From: Corynebacterium qintianiae
Lineage (GTDB): Bacteria > Actinomycetota > Actinomycetes > Mycobacteriales > Mycobacteriaceae
Assembly: GCF_011038645.2 (NCBI RefSeq)
Contig: NZ_CP064955.1
Span: forward strand, 930,001 to 994,000
Direction of reading: 5' to 3'
DNA length: 64,000 nucleotides
In this document: one piece after another, positions 33,996 to 42,215 of the stretch
How the letters are laid out: each line of letters starts with the position of its first letter
Position numbering within the stretch: the stretch's first letter is position 1
The notes under the pieces: generated by a model
Told to the model about the DNA's origin: nothing
Database searches by the model: none
Seen by the model: only the letters and a program-made list of their open reading frames with translations
Translations under genes and position numbers: made by a program

Positions 33996-35345
33996 GTGGA
34001 CGACAGAACCAACGGCATTGACGAGACCACCCAGGATGATGCTGGCAGCAGCCTGGGTGGCGGTATCAACCTGGAGGATGGATGCGGCGAAGACGGGAAG
34101 CTAGACGACACCACCAAGCCCGACGAGGCCGATCAGACCTCGGAGCCCTTTCCGGATGAAGAGGCCGGCGACGACCCCGGCTCTAGCGACGAGGGGGAGG
34201 AGGCTTCCGACGGCGGTCTGGAGCCTCTGGAGGTTGAGCTAATTGTGCAGGGCAACGCGGCTATCGTCGCCGGCGGTGATGTAGCTGTGCAAGATTTCTT
34301 GAAGTCCCTCGCCGTCCCCGAAAGGAAGAGAGTAAAGCTACAATCCAAATCCCTCGGTCGACTCCGGGATCAGATGAAGAACACTGGCACCATTGCTCAG
34401 GGCCTGTCTGAGATCGCAGAGGAGTCCGGCTACTACATCAAGCTCACGAAGGAGAGTGCTGCTCTCCGTAAGGAGCACGGCTTATACGAGACCGCAGGTG
34501 GCATCACATATGCGAAGATCGCCAATTTTGAAAAGCCCGGAAAGCCTGGGAAGTGGCTAAAGGTCGACGAAAGCCTCGGCGCGCAGTTCGCCAATCCGGC
34601 TGTGCTGTCCGGACTTGGTGGCCTGATGACGCAGGCGGCCTTGGAGCAGGCGCTATCTGAGATAGCCAGCTACCTCAAGCGGATCGATACGAAGCTTGTC
34701 GATATCAGCGACACGATCAATGATGCCAATGTTTCGAACCTGATTGGCGTGCATACGGCCATCCAGAAGGAGATTCGTCGGCGAGATAGCGGGATTAGGG
34801 TAGACCAAGATACGTGGTCGAAGGTCTCTTCGTATGGCGACAAGCTGTCGGGTCCGCAAGATAACGCTTTAAGGCGGATCGGCGCCATAAGCAAGAAGTT
34901 GACGGCCTGTATCAGCATCTCTGAAGCAAACTCGGCGCTGGACTCCGCAATGCGTGACGTGGGGAATTGGCTTGTAGTCCTGGTACACGTTCGCCAGGCG
35001 GAGTTGTGGCTAGACGAACTGGAGCTGGAGTATCGCTCCAATGAAAACTCCGCTGACTACGGTAAGTACGTAGATAGTGTTCGCAAGGAGGAGATAGAAA
35101 GTCTCGCCAAGGCTAACCAGGGACTGGACAACCCTGGTAGTTGGGTGGTTTTGAAGGGCTCGGCGGCACTTGACAGCACCTCGTATATGTTGCGTGATGT
35201 CTGGTGTACAAATAGCCCGGACCTCGAAAAGGTCCGGGCTTTCGCGTTTAACCCTTCGGGCCCAGCTCCGCCTCCAGGACTTCCTGGGCCACTTTCATCG
35301 CCGACAGGGCAGCGGGAGCCCCGCAGTAGCCGCTGGCATGAATAA
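33996..35345 (+). CDS. Acidic unknown protein at the right island edge
   Basis: A 449-residue frame from GTG 33996, with AGGAG about 10 nt upstream. Residues 1-80 are very rich in Asp, Glu, Gly and Ser. The middle is helical and charged (KRVKLQSKSLGRLRDQMK, ALSEIASYLKRIDTKLVDISD, RQAELWLDELELEY). No family is recognised. The last 45 or so codons run through a terminator hairpin (35214-35240) and across the 3' end of the convergent backbone gene, with Pro-rich content typical of non-coding GC-rich frame, so the native stop seems lost at the island border near 35200. Confidence 0.55.
   Translation: MDDRTNGIDETTQDDAGSSLGGGINLEDGCGEDGKLDDTTKPDEADQTSEPFPDEEAGDDPGSSDEGEEASDGGLEPLEVELIVQGNAAIVAGGDVAVQDFLKSLAVPERKRVKLQSKSLGRLRDQMKNTGTIAQGLSEIAEESGYYIKLTKESAALRKEHGLYETAGGITYAKIANFEKPGKPGKWLKVDESLGAQFANPAVLSGLGGLMTQAALEQALSEIASYLKRIDTKLVDISDTINDANVSNLIGVHTAIQKEIRRRDSGIRVDQDTWSKVSSYGDKLSGPQDNALRRIGAISKKLTACISISEANSALDSAMRDVGNWLVVLVHVRQAELWLDELELEYRSNENSADYGKYVDSVRKEEIESLAKANQGLDNPGSWVVLKGSAALDSTSYMLRDVWCTNSPDLEKVRAFAFNPSGPAPPPGLPGPLSSPTGQREPRSSRWHE
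35214..35240. terminator. Bidirectional hairpin at the island/backbone border
   Basis: AGCCCGGACCT (35214-35224) and AGGTCCGGGCT (35230-35240) form a perfect 11-bp stem with a 5-nt loop. It lies just past the stop of the minus-strand decarboxylase-like gene and inside the frame of the unknown gene. Confidence 0.65.
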
Positions 35346-35649
35346 TCGCCTCCGTGATTTCTTCCCGGGTCAGGCCGTTGGTCAGCGCTCCGCAGACGTG
35401 GCCGCGCAGTTCCTCGGTAGCGCGCAGGGCGACGAGCATGCCGATGTTGAGCAAGCTGCGGTCGCGCCGGCTGAGCCCCTCGCGGGTCCACACCGAACCC
35501 CACACCGTTGCGGTGACGTGGTTTTGCAGCTCCTCGCCATCGGAACCGGCGGCGCGGTCAAGCGCAGCGTCGACAAACGCGTCGCCCATCACTTCACGGC
35601 GTACCTTGATGCCGTCGTCGAACCTGCTGTCGCGGTGATTATTTTCCAT
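35248..35649 (-). CDS. Carboxymuconolactone decarboxylase family protein
   Basis: A 133-residue protein with high similarity in pattern to 4-carboxymuconolactone decarboxylase: GEELQNHVTATVWGSVWTREG, RDRSLLNIGMLVALRATEELRGHV and EAIIHASGYCGAPAALSAM. That enzyme opens the way from carboxymuconolactone to the beta-ketoadipate enol-lactone. No other protocatechuate gene is nearby, so its substrate is unsure. First backbone gene right of the island. Confidence 0.88.
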   Translation of the reverse strand: MENNHRDSRFDDGIKVRREVMGDAFVDAALDRAAGSDGEELQNHVTATVWGSVWTREGLSRRDRSLLNIGMLVALRATEELRGHVCGALTNGLTREEITEAIIHASGYCGAPAALSAMKVAQEVLEAELGPKG

Positions 35650-35670
35650 ACGGGGAAGTGTAAGCCGTTG

Positions 35671-36999
35671 CTAGCGCGACGATCCGAAAAAGCTGGACAC
35701 GTGCGACGAGAACTCGCCGGAACCGTGCGTTTGGGACGGCGGCTCTGGAGTGGGGGCGGGTTGAGCACCGGGGACGGTGACGTAGACCGGGAACGCCGCC
35801 GGGGCGTCGATAGGCTGTTTCGCGGGGGCCATGTCCGCGCCGAGGTCCTTGGCAAAGACGAGGCGGGTCGACTCGTAGACGCGCTCGGTGTTTTCGTTGA
35901 GCTCGAACACGCGCGCGCCGCGCAGGGTGTGCTGGGCGCGGGTGCCGTCGAGAAGCCCGTAAGGCGCGAAGCCGGTGCCGGGGCAGTACCCGAGCTGGAC
36001 GCCGTAGTAGTCACCGTAAAAGCTGTTGATGTGGTCATGGCCGCAGTAGATGCCCTGGACGTCGCCGCGGTCGCGCACCGCGGCGTAGATGCCGGAGTTG
36101 AAGGAACCGAAGTAAACGTCCTCATGTTTCTCGCCCACGATGCCGTGCTTCTTTTCAGCGGACAGATGGTCGATCGCCGAGCTTTTCGACGGCCCCCCGA
36201 ACCACATGTCCCGGTGCTCGTACGTCGGGATGTGGAAGTACATCAAACCCGGCACCTTTTGGCCGAAGCGTTCCTCGGCTGCGCGGGAGTTCTCCAGGTA
36301 CCACTCGATCTGGGCGGGCCGGATGTAATCGTAGTGCGGCATGTCGTCACCGGCCTGGTTCTGGAACTCAGCAGGCATGTAGTTGCCGGAGTCAAGCAGC
36401 CAGATCGCGAACGCCGCGCTCGCTGGGTTGGCGGCGGAGCGGACAAGCAGCTGCACGTCGGAGTGACCGAAGGCGCGGTCACCCGCCGGCGGGTTGAGGT
36501 TGTGGCGGTAGGTGCGCACGAAATCGGCCATCTGCTTCTCGTGCACGCCGGTACCCGCGTCGTCGACAGAATCCTCGTCGTGGTTGCCGAACGTGATGGC
36601 CCACGGGATGGCGCGTTCCTCCATCGGCAGGACCACGTTGTTGATCGCCTGGTAGACCTGTTCTGGGTTTTGCGGTCCACTGCTGATGACGTCGCCGTTG
36701 ATCAGGGCAAAACCTGGTTTTTCCTGGTCGAGCACGCGGGCCATGAATTCAATAGTGCGCCGGTCAGTCAGGTGGTCGTCCTGGGTGTCGTTGAACTGGA
36801 CAATTTTGAAGCGGCCGTCGGCGTTGAAGAAAAGGGGGAATGAGGGGTGGCCGGTTGGTTGCGCGGGCAGCTGCTGCTGGGCACCCGCCGTTGCGGTCTT
36901 CCCCGTCAACGCGGCTCCCGCCGTCACAGCAGCGATTCCGCCGCCGAGGAGGAGGTTGCGGCGGGACAGGCCCGGGTGCTGAGGCGAGTTTTCGTCCAT
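35671..36999 (-). CDS. Tat-exported calcineurin-like metallophosphoesterase
   Basis: A 442-residue phosphoesterase. The N-terminus has a twin-arginine signal (LSRRNLLLGGGIAAV) with a cleavage region near TATAGA. Metal-binding motifs in order are FNDTQDDH, ALINGDVIS, ITFGNHDED and YCGHDHIN. The C-terminal tail is Pro/Thr-rich and ends in a Phe/Ser stretch. It would act outside the membrane on a phosphate ester; the substrate is not evident. Confidence 0.88.
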   Translation of the reverse strand: MDENSPQHPGLSRRNLLLGGGIAAVTAGAALTGKTATAGAQQQLPAQPTGHPSFPLFFNADGRFKIVQFNDTQDDHLTDRRTIEFMARVLDQEKPGFALINGDVISSGPQNPEQVYQAINNVVLPMEERAIPWAITFGNHDEDSVDDAGTGVHEKQMADFVRTYRHNLNPPAGDRAFGHSDVQLLVRSAANPASAAFAIWLLDSGNYMPAEFQNQAGDDMPHYDYIRPAQIEWYLENSRAAEERFGQKVPGLMYFHIPTYEHRDMWFGGPSKSSAIDHLSAEKKHGIVGEKHEDVYFGSFNSGIYAAVRDRGDVQGIYCGHDHINSFYGDYYGVQLGYCPGTGFAPYGLLDGTRAQHTLRGARVFELNENTERVYESTRLVFAKDLGADMAPAKQPIDAPAAFPVYVTVPGAQPAPTPEPPSQTHGSGEFSSHVSSFFGSSR

Positions 37000-37191
37000 G
37001 GCAGTCTCCGTGTGCTCCGTGAATTCGACGACGCAAACGGTAGACCCTTCGCGTGAACGTGTCAGTGACGGTACGTGAACGTTGCGTGAACCGCCTCTCG
37101 AAGACGAACGTTAGTTCGAAAGTGGCGCGGTCGGTGTCGGGGAGGGCTATACAATTTAGGCGTACCCGGAACAACGAACGAGAGGAACCCC

Positions 37192-37764
37192 TTGACCCCC
37201 GTTTCTGTCGCTACCTCTCCGCGCCTGATCAAGGCAATCAATACTGCCGCCTGGGCCCACCGCGACCACGTGCGCAAAGGCACCGACATCCCCTACGTAT
37301 CGCACCTGTTCGGGGTGATGACTCTTGTTCGGACAGTAACTGAGGACGAAGATGTTCTCGTCGCCTCACTTCTCCACGACGCGCTCGAGGACGTGCCCGA
37401 GGAATACGGGGAGGAGCAGATGCGCGCAGACTTCGGAGACCGAGTGGTTGAGCTGGTCAGGGGTGTGACCAAGGACGGCTTTCTCCCCAGCTGGCAAGAG
37501 CGCGCGGACGCCTACCTGGCCCACCTTGCACTCGCTAATGAGGGGAGTGTACTTATCTCGGTCGCGGACAAACTGCATAACCTCATCTCCATTCTCTCCG
37601 ATGTCGAGGTATACGGGGAGGACCTCTGGTCGCGCTTCAACTCCGGGAAGGAACGGCAGCAATGGTGGTACGCGTCTGTGTACGAGCTCGCTGCGGCGCG
37701 TTTGCCGGGTAACCCATTGGTAGCGGCTCTGGGTGAGAGGTTGGAAGAATTGAGACGGGTGTAG
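37192..37764 (+). CDS. HD-domain phosphohydrolase (SpoT-like hydrolase type)
   Basis: A 190-residue protein with the HD metal site of (p)ppGpp hydrolases: YVSHLFGVM, LLHDALEDVPE and VADKLHNLISIL. No synthetase or regulatory domain is present, the form known as small alarmone hydrolase; nucleotide hydrolysis is inferred. The TTG start has GAGAGGA upstream and TACAAT about 40 nt upstream. Confidence 0.85.
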   Translation: MTPVSVATSPRLIKAINTAAWAHRDHVRKGTDIPYVSHLFGVMTLVRTVTEDEDVLVASLLHDALEDVPEEYGEEQMRADFGDRVVELVRGVTKDGFLPSWQERADAYLAHLALANEGSVLISVADKLHNLISILSDVEVYGEDLWSRFNSGKERQQWWYASVYELAAARLPGNPLVAALGERLEELRRV

Positions 37765-37818
37765 TCGTTTATGTCACAGTTGCGGAGGGTGACCGGCAAT
37801 ACGCATAAGCTTGCGTTC

Positions 37819-38763
37819 ATGCATTCTCTAAATCAGTCCGGTGTGCTCTCAGCAGTGGGCCGCACGCCGTTGGTCGAGCTCGACATCGCTCCGGGTTCCC
37901 GCGTCTGGGCCAAGCTTGAGTCGTTCAACCCCGGGGGCAGCGCGAAGGATCGCACCGCGCGGGCCTTGGTGCAGGACGCTGTCGACCGAGGGGTCATCAG
38001 CGCAGGCAGTGTGGTCGTTGAGTCCAGCTCGGGAAACCTCGGTGTCTCCCTCGCCCGCGAGGCGGTCGTTGGCGGGTGGGACTTCCATTGCGTCGTGGAC
38101 ATGCGGACAAACGGTGCGACCCTGGCTCACATAAGGGCACTGGGGGCGACGATCCACGAGGTCACCGAACCGGATCCCGAAACGGGCGACTGGCTCGCGG
38201 CACGGCGCACCAAGGTAGCTGAGCTGGTCGAGGAGCTCGGCGCAATCAACCTCGACCAGTACTCCAACCAGGCGGCGTTTACCGCGCATAGCGAAGGGAC
38301 GATGCGCGAGATCGTCGAGCAACTTGGCCACGCACCGGACATACTCGCCGTCGCGGTAAGCACGACCGGAACTGTCGGCGGGTGCATCCGTTACATTCGA
38401 GAGCACGAGCTCCCGACGCGCGTTGTCGCCGTTGACGCCGAGGGCTCCGTCTTGTTCGGCGGCGAGCGCGGTCAGCGCATCCTGCCCGGTTACGGTGCGG
38501 GTGTGGTCACAGATCTGTCGACCCGCAACGACCCGGACGAGATCATCCGGGTCACCGCTAGCGACGCGGTCGCCGCGGCGCGGAAGACAGCGCTGACAAC
38601 AGGGTTCATGCCAGGGGCTTCGGGCGGAGCGGTGGCGTGGGGCGTCGATAAGCTTGCTCGGGAGAATCCGGGCGCGGAGATCGCCGCAATCTTCCACGAT
38701 GACGGCCGCGCGTACCTGGACACGGTGTACAACGACGAGTGGGTCGAAAGGAACATCTCATGA
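37819..38763 (+). CDS. SbnA-like PLP synthase (cysteine synthase family)
   Basis: A 314-residue fold-type II PLP enzyme. The PLP lysine is Lys43 in NPGGSAKDR, the phosphate/substrate loop is VESSSGNLGVSLA, and STTGTVGGCIRYIRE is further on. It resembles SbnA, which joins O-phosphoserine and glutamate on the way to 2,3-diaminopropionate, more than housekeeping CysK. ATG 37819 follows TAAGCT by 7 nt; an in-frame ATG at 37771 lacks such a signal. It overlaps the next gene by ATGA, so both are one operon. Exact product is inference. Confidence 0.8.
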   Translation: MHSLNQSGVLSAVGRTPLVELDIAPGSRVWAKLESFNPGGSAKDRTARALVQDAVDRGVISAGSVVVESSSGNLGVSLAREAVVGGWDFHCVVDMRTNGATLAHIRALGATIHEVTEPDPETGDWLAARRTKVAELVEELGAINLDQYSNQAAFTAHSEGTMREIVEQLGHAPDILAVAVSTTGTVGGCIRYIREHELPTRVVAVDAEGSVLFGGERGQRILPGYGAGVVTDLSTRNDPDEIIRVTASDAVAAARKTALTTGFMPGASGGAVAWGVDKLARENPGAEIAAIFHDDGRAYLDTVYNDEWVERNIS

Positions 38764-41465
38764 AGGTAGCCATCATCGGTGCCGGTCCGCGCGGTTTGTG
38801 GGCGGCCGAAGAACTCATGGAGAGGGCGCGACAGCGCGGCGCCCGCATCGACCTCACCGTTTTCAACGACGGTCCGCTCGATAGCGTGAGTGGGCCCGGG
38901 GCGTTCCAACCAGCGGTTCCCGACGAGTGGCTGCTCAACGTGCCCGCCAGTGTGATCGAGTCCCGCCTCGGATCTTTCAACAGCTGGCGCGGCGCGGAGG
39001 ATGCGTTCCCGTCGCGCCGAACGGTGGGAGAGTTCCTTGTCGCTTCGTGGCGCGCGCTGTTCGAGAATGTCCCATACGGTTGCAGCGCCGAGTTCCGCGA
39101 GTTCGCGGTCACCGAGCTCGTTCCCGACGGCGGCGGCTTCGAGGTAGGGGGCACGCTTTTCCACGAGGTGCTGCTCTGCACCGGCCACGCCCAACCGAGC
39201 CCGGTCCAAGGGGCGATCGCCGCGTATCCCCACACCAACCTGGACTCCATCTCCAGAGATGACGTAGCTCTGGTGCGCGGCGCGGCTTTGACGTTCATCG
39301 ACGTCACCCGCTACGCACAGGCAAAGACCTTCTACCCGGTGACCCGTTCGGGACGGTTAATGGAAGTCAAGGCGTTCCCCACCGACGAGTCAGTGTTGGC
39401 GCCCGCTTTTCGACGTTTGGGCGACGCAATCCTCCAAAGCGGCTCGTACGGGGAATTTGTTGGTGCGCTCACCGAGGCCGCGCAAGCGGTACTCGAGGCG
39501 CAGTGCGGAGACGGTGACGTTACTGCGGTGATCAACGGTGATGATTTCACCGGTGACGCGGCGGAGGAACTGCGGGTTTCGCTGGCGGCCGCGGAGGGGC
39601 GGCGACCGTGGACGGCGGCGCTCGCCGTCGGCTACGCCTTCCGCGCTCTGTACCCGCAGATCGTCGAGCGTGCCTCGTTCGGCGGCCGCGACACGCTGGG
39701 CGGCGAGCGCTTCTATGGGCTCACACGCACCCTCGAGCGCGTGGCGTTCGGGCCGCCCCCGGAGACGGCGCGCGGGCTCGTGGCTGCGATTGACTCCGGC
39801 CGGGTCCGCACTGACGTGCTGGGCCGGGGCGGTGAGGATCTCGCCGCGCTCGCGCGGGAGGTCGGCGCCACCGTCATCGTCGATTCCGTCACCGCCTCGC
39901 CTGGCGTGGTGAAAGGGACGCTCGTGGGCAACCTCGTCGCCGCTGGCTTGGCTCAGACCTATGACGGGTCCGCGCTGATGGTTGGCCGCGACGGGACTGT
40001 CGTCGGCCAGGAACACCTCGCCGCGGCGGGCCGGATGAACGAGGGCTGGATCCTCGGCCACGACACGCTGCGCCGCGATGATCACGAGGTCATTCCAGCG
40101 TGGGCCGCCCGTGTGTCGGCCGCCGCGATGGGGCAGCCGGAGCGAGTCCACGGCGCGCCGCCGCTTACTGCACGCACGGAAAAGTGGGCCGAGGAACTGC
40201 TCGCCGACCCGGAGGCGTGCCAGCGTCTGCTGGACAACTACTCCAGCCCCGTCAATGTTCTGGACCCGGGGCCGATGGAGTCCAACATCGACGAACTAGT
40301 CTCCGCGGGCGCTAGCCGCGGGGTGGAGGTCAAGGTGTTCTTCGCCCGCAAGGCGAACAAGGGTCTCGTCTTCGTGGACACGGTCCGCGACGCGGGCCAC
40401 GGCGTGGATGTCGCCAGCTTCGACGAGCTGCGCCAGGTGATCGGCCGGGGTGTGCCGGGCGAACGGATCATCGTTTCGGCTGCCATCAAGACCGACGAGC
40501 TGTTGCGTCTGGCCATCGACAATGGCGTCGTCATCTCCGCCGACAACCGCGACGAGTACGACCGGATTGCAGCCCTGGCCGGGGACAAGATCGCTTTAGT
40601 CGCACCGCGGCTTGCCCCGGATCCCGACACGATGCCGCCGACCCGCTTTGGCGAACGCCTCGATGACTGGGCCGCCCACCTGGCGGAACCTCGAGGCAAC
40701 GTCCGCGTCGTGGGTGTGCACGCCCACCTGCACGGCTACGCGGCCGCCGACCGTTCGGCGGCATTGCGCGAGTGCATGGAACTCACCGACGTGCTCCGCA
40801 GCGCGGGCCACGCCCCCGAGTTCATCGACATCGGCGGCGGTGTCCCGATGAGCTACCTCGATGACGCGGAACAGTGGGCCGCCTACCAGGCGGCCATCCA
40901 AACCCAGCGCGCAGGCTACGCTGCGCCGTTCACGTGGAAGTCCGACCCGCTGACCACCACTTACCCCTATCACCAGAGGCCAACACGCGGGGAATGGCTT
41001 GAACAAGTGCTCTCCGGCGGCGTCGCAGAGGCTCTGATTGAGCGGGGCATGCGCCTGCACCTCGAGCCGGGCCGCTCGCTTCTCGACGGCTGCGGGATCA
41101 TCCTCGCCCAGGTCGCCTTCGTGAAAACGCGTAGCGACGGCCTGCCTCTGGTCGGCCTGCACATGAACCGCACCCAGTGCCGCACGACTTCCGACGACTA
41201 CCTCGTCGACCCGATCTTGGTGAAGCGCACCCCGCCGGGTGCGGAGGTCGAGGCGTACCTCGTCGGCGCGTACTGCATCGAGGACGAGGTGATTCTGCGC
41301 CGCCGTATCCGTTTCCCGCAGGGCGTGTCCGCCGGAGACATCATCGCCATCCCGAACACGGCTGGTTACTTTATGCACATTCTCGAGTCAGCCTCGCACC
41401 AGATCCCGCTGGCGAAGAACGTGACGTGGCCGTCGGGGGAGCTGGACGCCATCGACGTCCGCTAG
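38760..41465 (+). CDS. Fused FAD/NAD(P) oxidoreductase and group IV PLP decarboxylase
   Basis: A 901-residue two-domain protein. Residues 1 to about 440 are an FAD/NAD(P)-binding oxidoreductase with the nucleotide motif VAIIGAGPRGLWAAEEL at the N-terminus. Residues about 480-895 are a fold-type III decarboxylase of the LysA/SbnH/Y4yA type: PLP lysine Lys531 in VFFARKANKG, IGGGVPMSY and HLEPGRSLLDG with Glu769 and Arg772. It follows the SbnA-like gene with an ATGA overlap. Together they could carry out synthase, oxidation and decarboxylation as SbnA, SbnB and SbnH do in staphyloferrin B synthesis, but the oxidoreductase differs in family. Stop codons of this gene and the convergent regulator overlap. 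Confidence 0.8.
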   Translation: MKVAIIGAGPRGLWAAEELMERARQRGARIDLTVFNDGPLDSVSGPGAFQPAVPDEWLLNVPASVIESRLGSFNSWRGAEDAFPSRRTVGEFLVASWRALFENVPYGCSAEFREFAVTELVPDGGGFEVGGTLFHEVLLCTGHAQPSPVQGAIAAYPHTNLDSISRDDVALVRGAALTFIDVTRYAQAKTFYPVTRSGRLMEVKAFPTDESVLAPAFRRLGDAILQSGSYGEFVGALTEAAQAVLEAQCGDGDVTAVINGDDFTGDAAEELRVSLAAAEGRRPWTAALAVGYAFRALYPQIVERASFGGRDTLGGERFYGLTRTLERVAFGPPPETARGLVAAIDSGRVRTDVLGRGGEDLAALAREVGATVIVDSVTASPGVVKGTLVGNLVAAGLAQTYDGSALMVGRDGTVVGQEHLAAAGRMNEGWILGHDTLRRDDHEVIPAWAARVSAAAMGQPERVHGAPPLTARTEKWAEELLADPEACQRLLDNYSSPVNVLDPGPMESNIDELVSAGASRGVEVKVFFARKANKGLVFVDTVRDAGHGVDVASFDELRQVIGRGVPGERIIVSAAIKTDELLRLAIDNGVVISADNRDEYDRIAALAGDKIALVAPRLAPDPDTMPPTRFGERLDDWAAHLAEPRGNVRVVGVHAHLHGYAAADRSAALRECMELTDVLRSAGHAPEFIDIGGGVPMSYLDDAEQWAAYQAAIQTQRAGYAAPFTWKSDPLTTTYPYHQRPTRGEWLEQVLSGGVAEALIERGMRLHLEPGRSLLDGCGIILAQVAFVKTRSDGLPLVGLHMNRTQCRTTSDDYLVDPILVKRTPPGAEVEAYLVGAYCIEDEVILRRRIRFPQGVSAGDIIAIPNTAGYFMHILESASHQIPLAKNVTWPSGELDAIDVR

Positions 41466-42154
41466 TCGTTGAACCGGGCCACAGCGGCCGTGAGCTCCGC
41501 GCCCCACAACTCGGCGGGGCTGGGGCGCATGCGCTCCACCGGGCCGGAGATGGACAGGACCGCCAGCAAGGTCCCGTCTGCGTCCAGCACCGGGGCGGAG
41601 ACGCTCGCGAGGCCGACCTCGCGCTCGGCGACGGATTCCGCCAGGTGGGTGGAACGAACGTGGGTGAGGTCGCTGGCGGTGAAGGATGCGTTGGAGGGGG
41701 CGTCGATACGCGAAAACGCCGCGAAGACGCGGGCCGCCGAGCCGGCAGTGAGAGGGAGCTTGGACCCGACTGGCACGGTGTAGGTCAGCCCGCTCGGGGG
41801 CTCCTCCGCGGCGATACACGTGCGGGTGTCGCCGGTGAGCACGTACAGCTGAACCGATTCGCCGGTGGCGGAGACAAGGTCGCGCATGACCGGTTCGGCT
41901 GCGGCGAGCAGGCGCGGGGACGCTTTGGAGGAGAAGCTCGCCAGCGCTGCGCCGATCGTCCACTCACCAGTGGATGTCCGGGTGAGAACTCTGTGCACCT
42001 CGAGTGCGGAAGCGATACGGTGGGTCGTCGCCCTGGGCAGGCCGGTATCCTCGCTCAACATAGCCAGTGTTTTGTCGCCTGTGGCGACGGACCGCACAAT
42101 CGCGATCGCGCGGTCGAGCACCTTAATGCCGGAGTCTTCGCTATACTGTCTCAC
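41462..42154 (-). CDS. ltbR: IclR-type regulator of leucine genes
   Basis: A 230-residue IclR-family regulator. A winged helix-turn-helix ([21 protein letters not shown]) is near residue 40, and the ligand domain follows ([38 protein letters not shown]). It is divergent from leuCD, the place of LtbR, which represses leuB and leuCD in C. glutamicum. The GTG at 42154 follows TAGAAT by 5 nt on the minus strand, so a leaderless start; upstream ATG starts in the frame extend across the operator. Assigned by position and family. Confidence 0.85.
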   Translation of the reverse strand: MRQYSEDSGIKVLDRAIAIVRSVATGDKTLAMLSEDTGLPRATTHRIASALEVHRVLTRTSTGEWTIGAALASFSSKASPRLLAAAEPVMRDLVSATGESVQLYVLTGDTRTCIAAEEPPSGLTYTVPVGSKLPLTAGSAARVFAAFSRIDAPSNASFTASDLTHVRSTHLAESVAEREVGLASVSAPVLDADGTLLAVLSISGPVERMRPSPAELWGAELTAAVARFND

Positions 42155-42156
42155 AC

Positions 42157-42172
42157 GATGGATTCTACCATC
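42157..42172. promoter_or_regulatory. Inverted repeat between regulator and leuC (candidate operator)
   Basis: GATGG and CCATC flank six bases (ATTCTA). The repeat covers the presumed -10 box of the regulator gene and lies 44 bp before the leuC start, a place from which one protein could control both genes. Confidence 0.45.
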
Positions 42173-42215
42173 CCGCATTTTGGGAATGTGCGGGAAAACG
42201 CTGAGGAGGAACACG

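Noticed and set aside
37771..37818. Upstream ATG of the SbnA-like gene
   Set aside because: The following 16 codons lie over a good -10 box placed 7 nt before the ATG at 37819, and family members start near that point.
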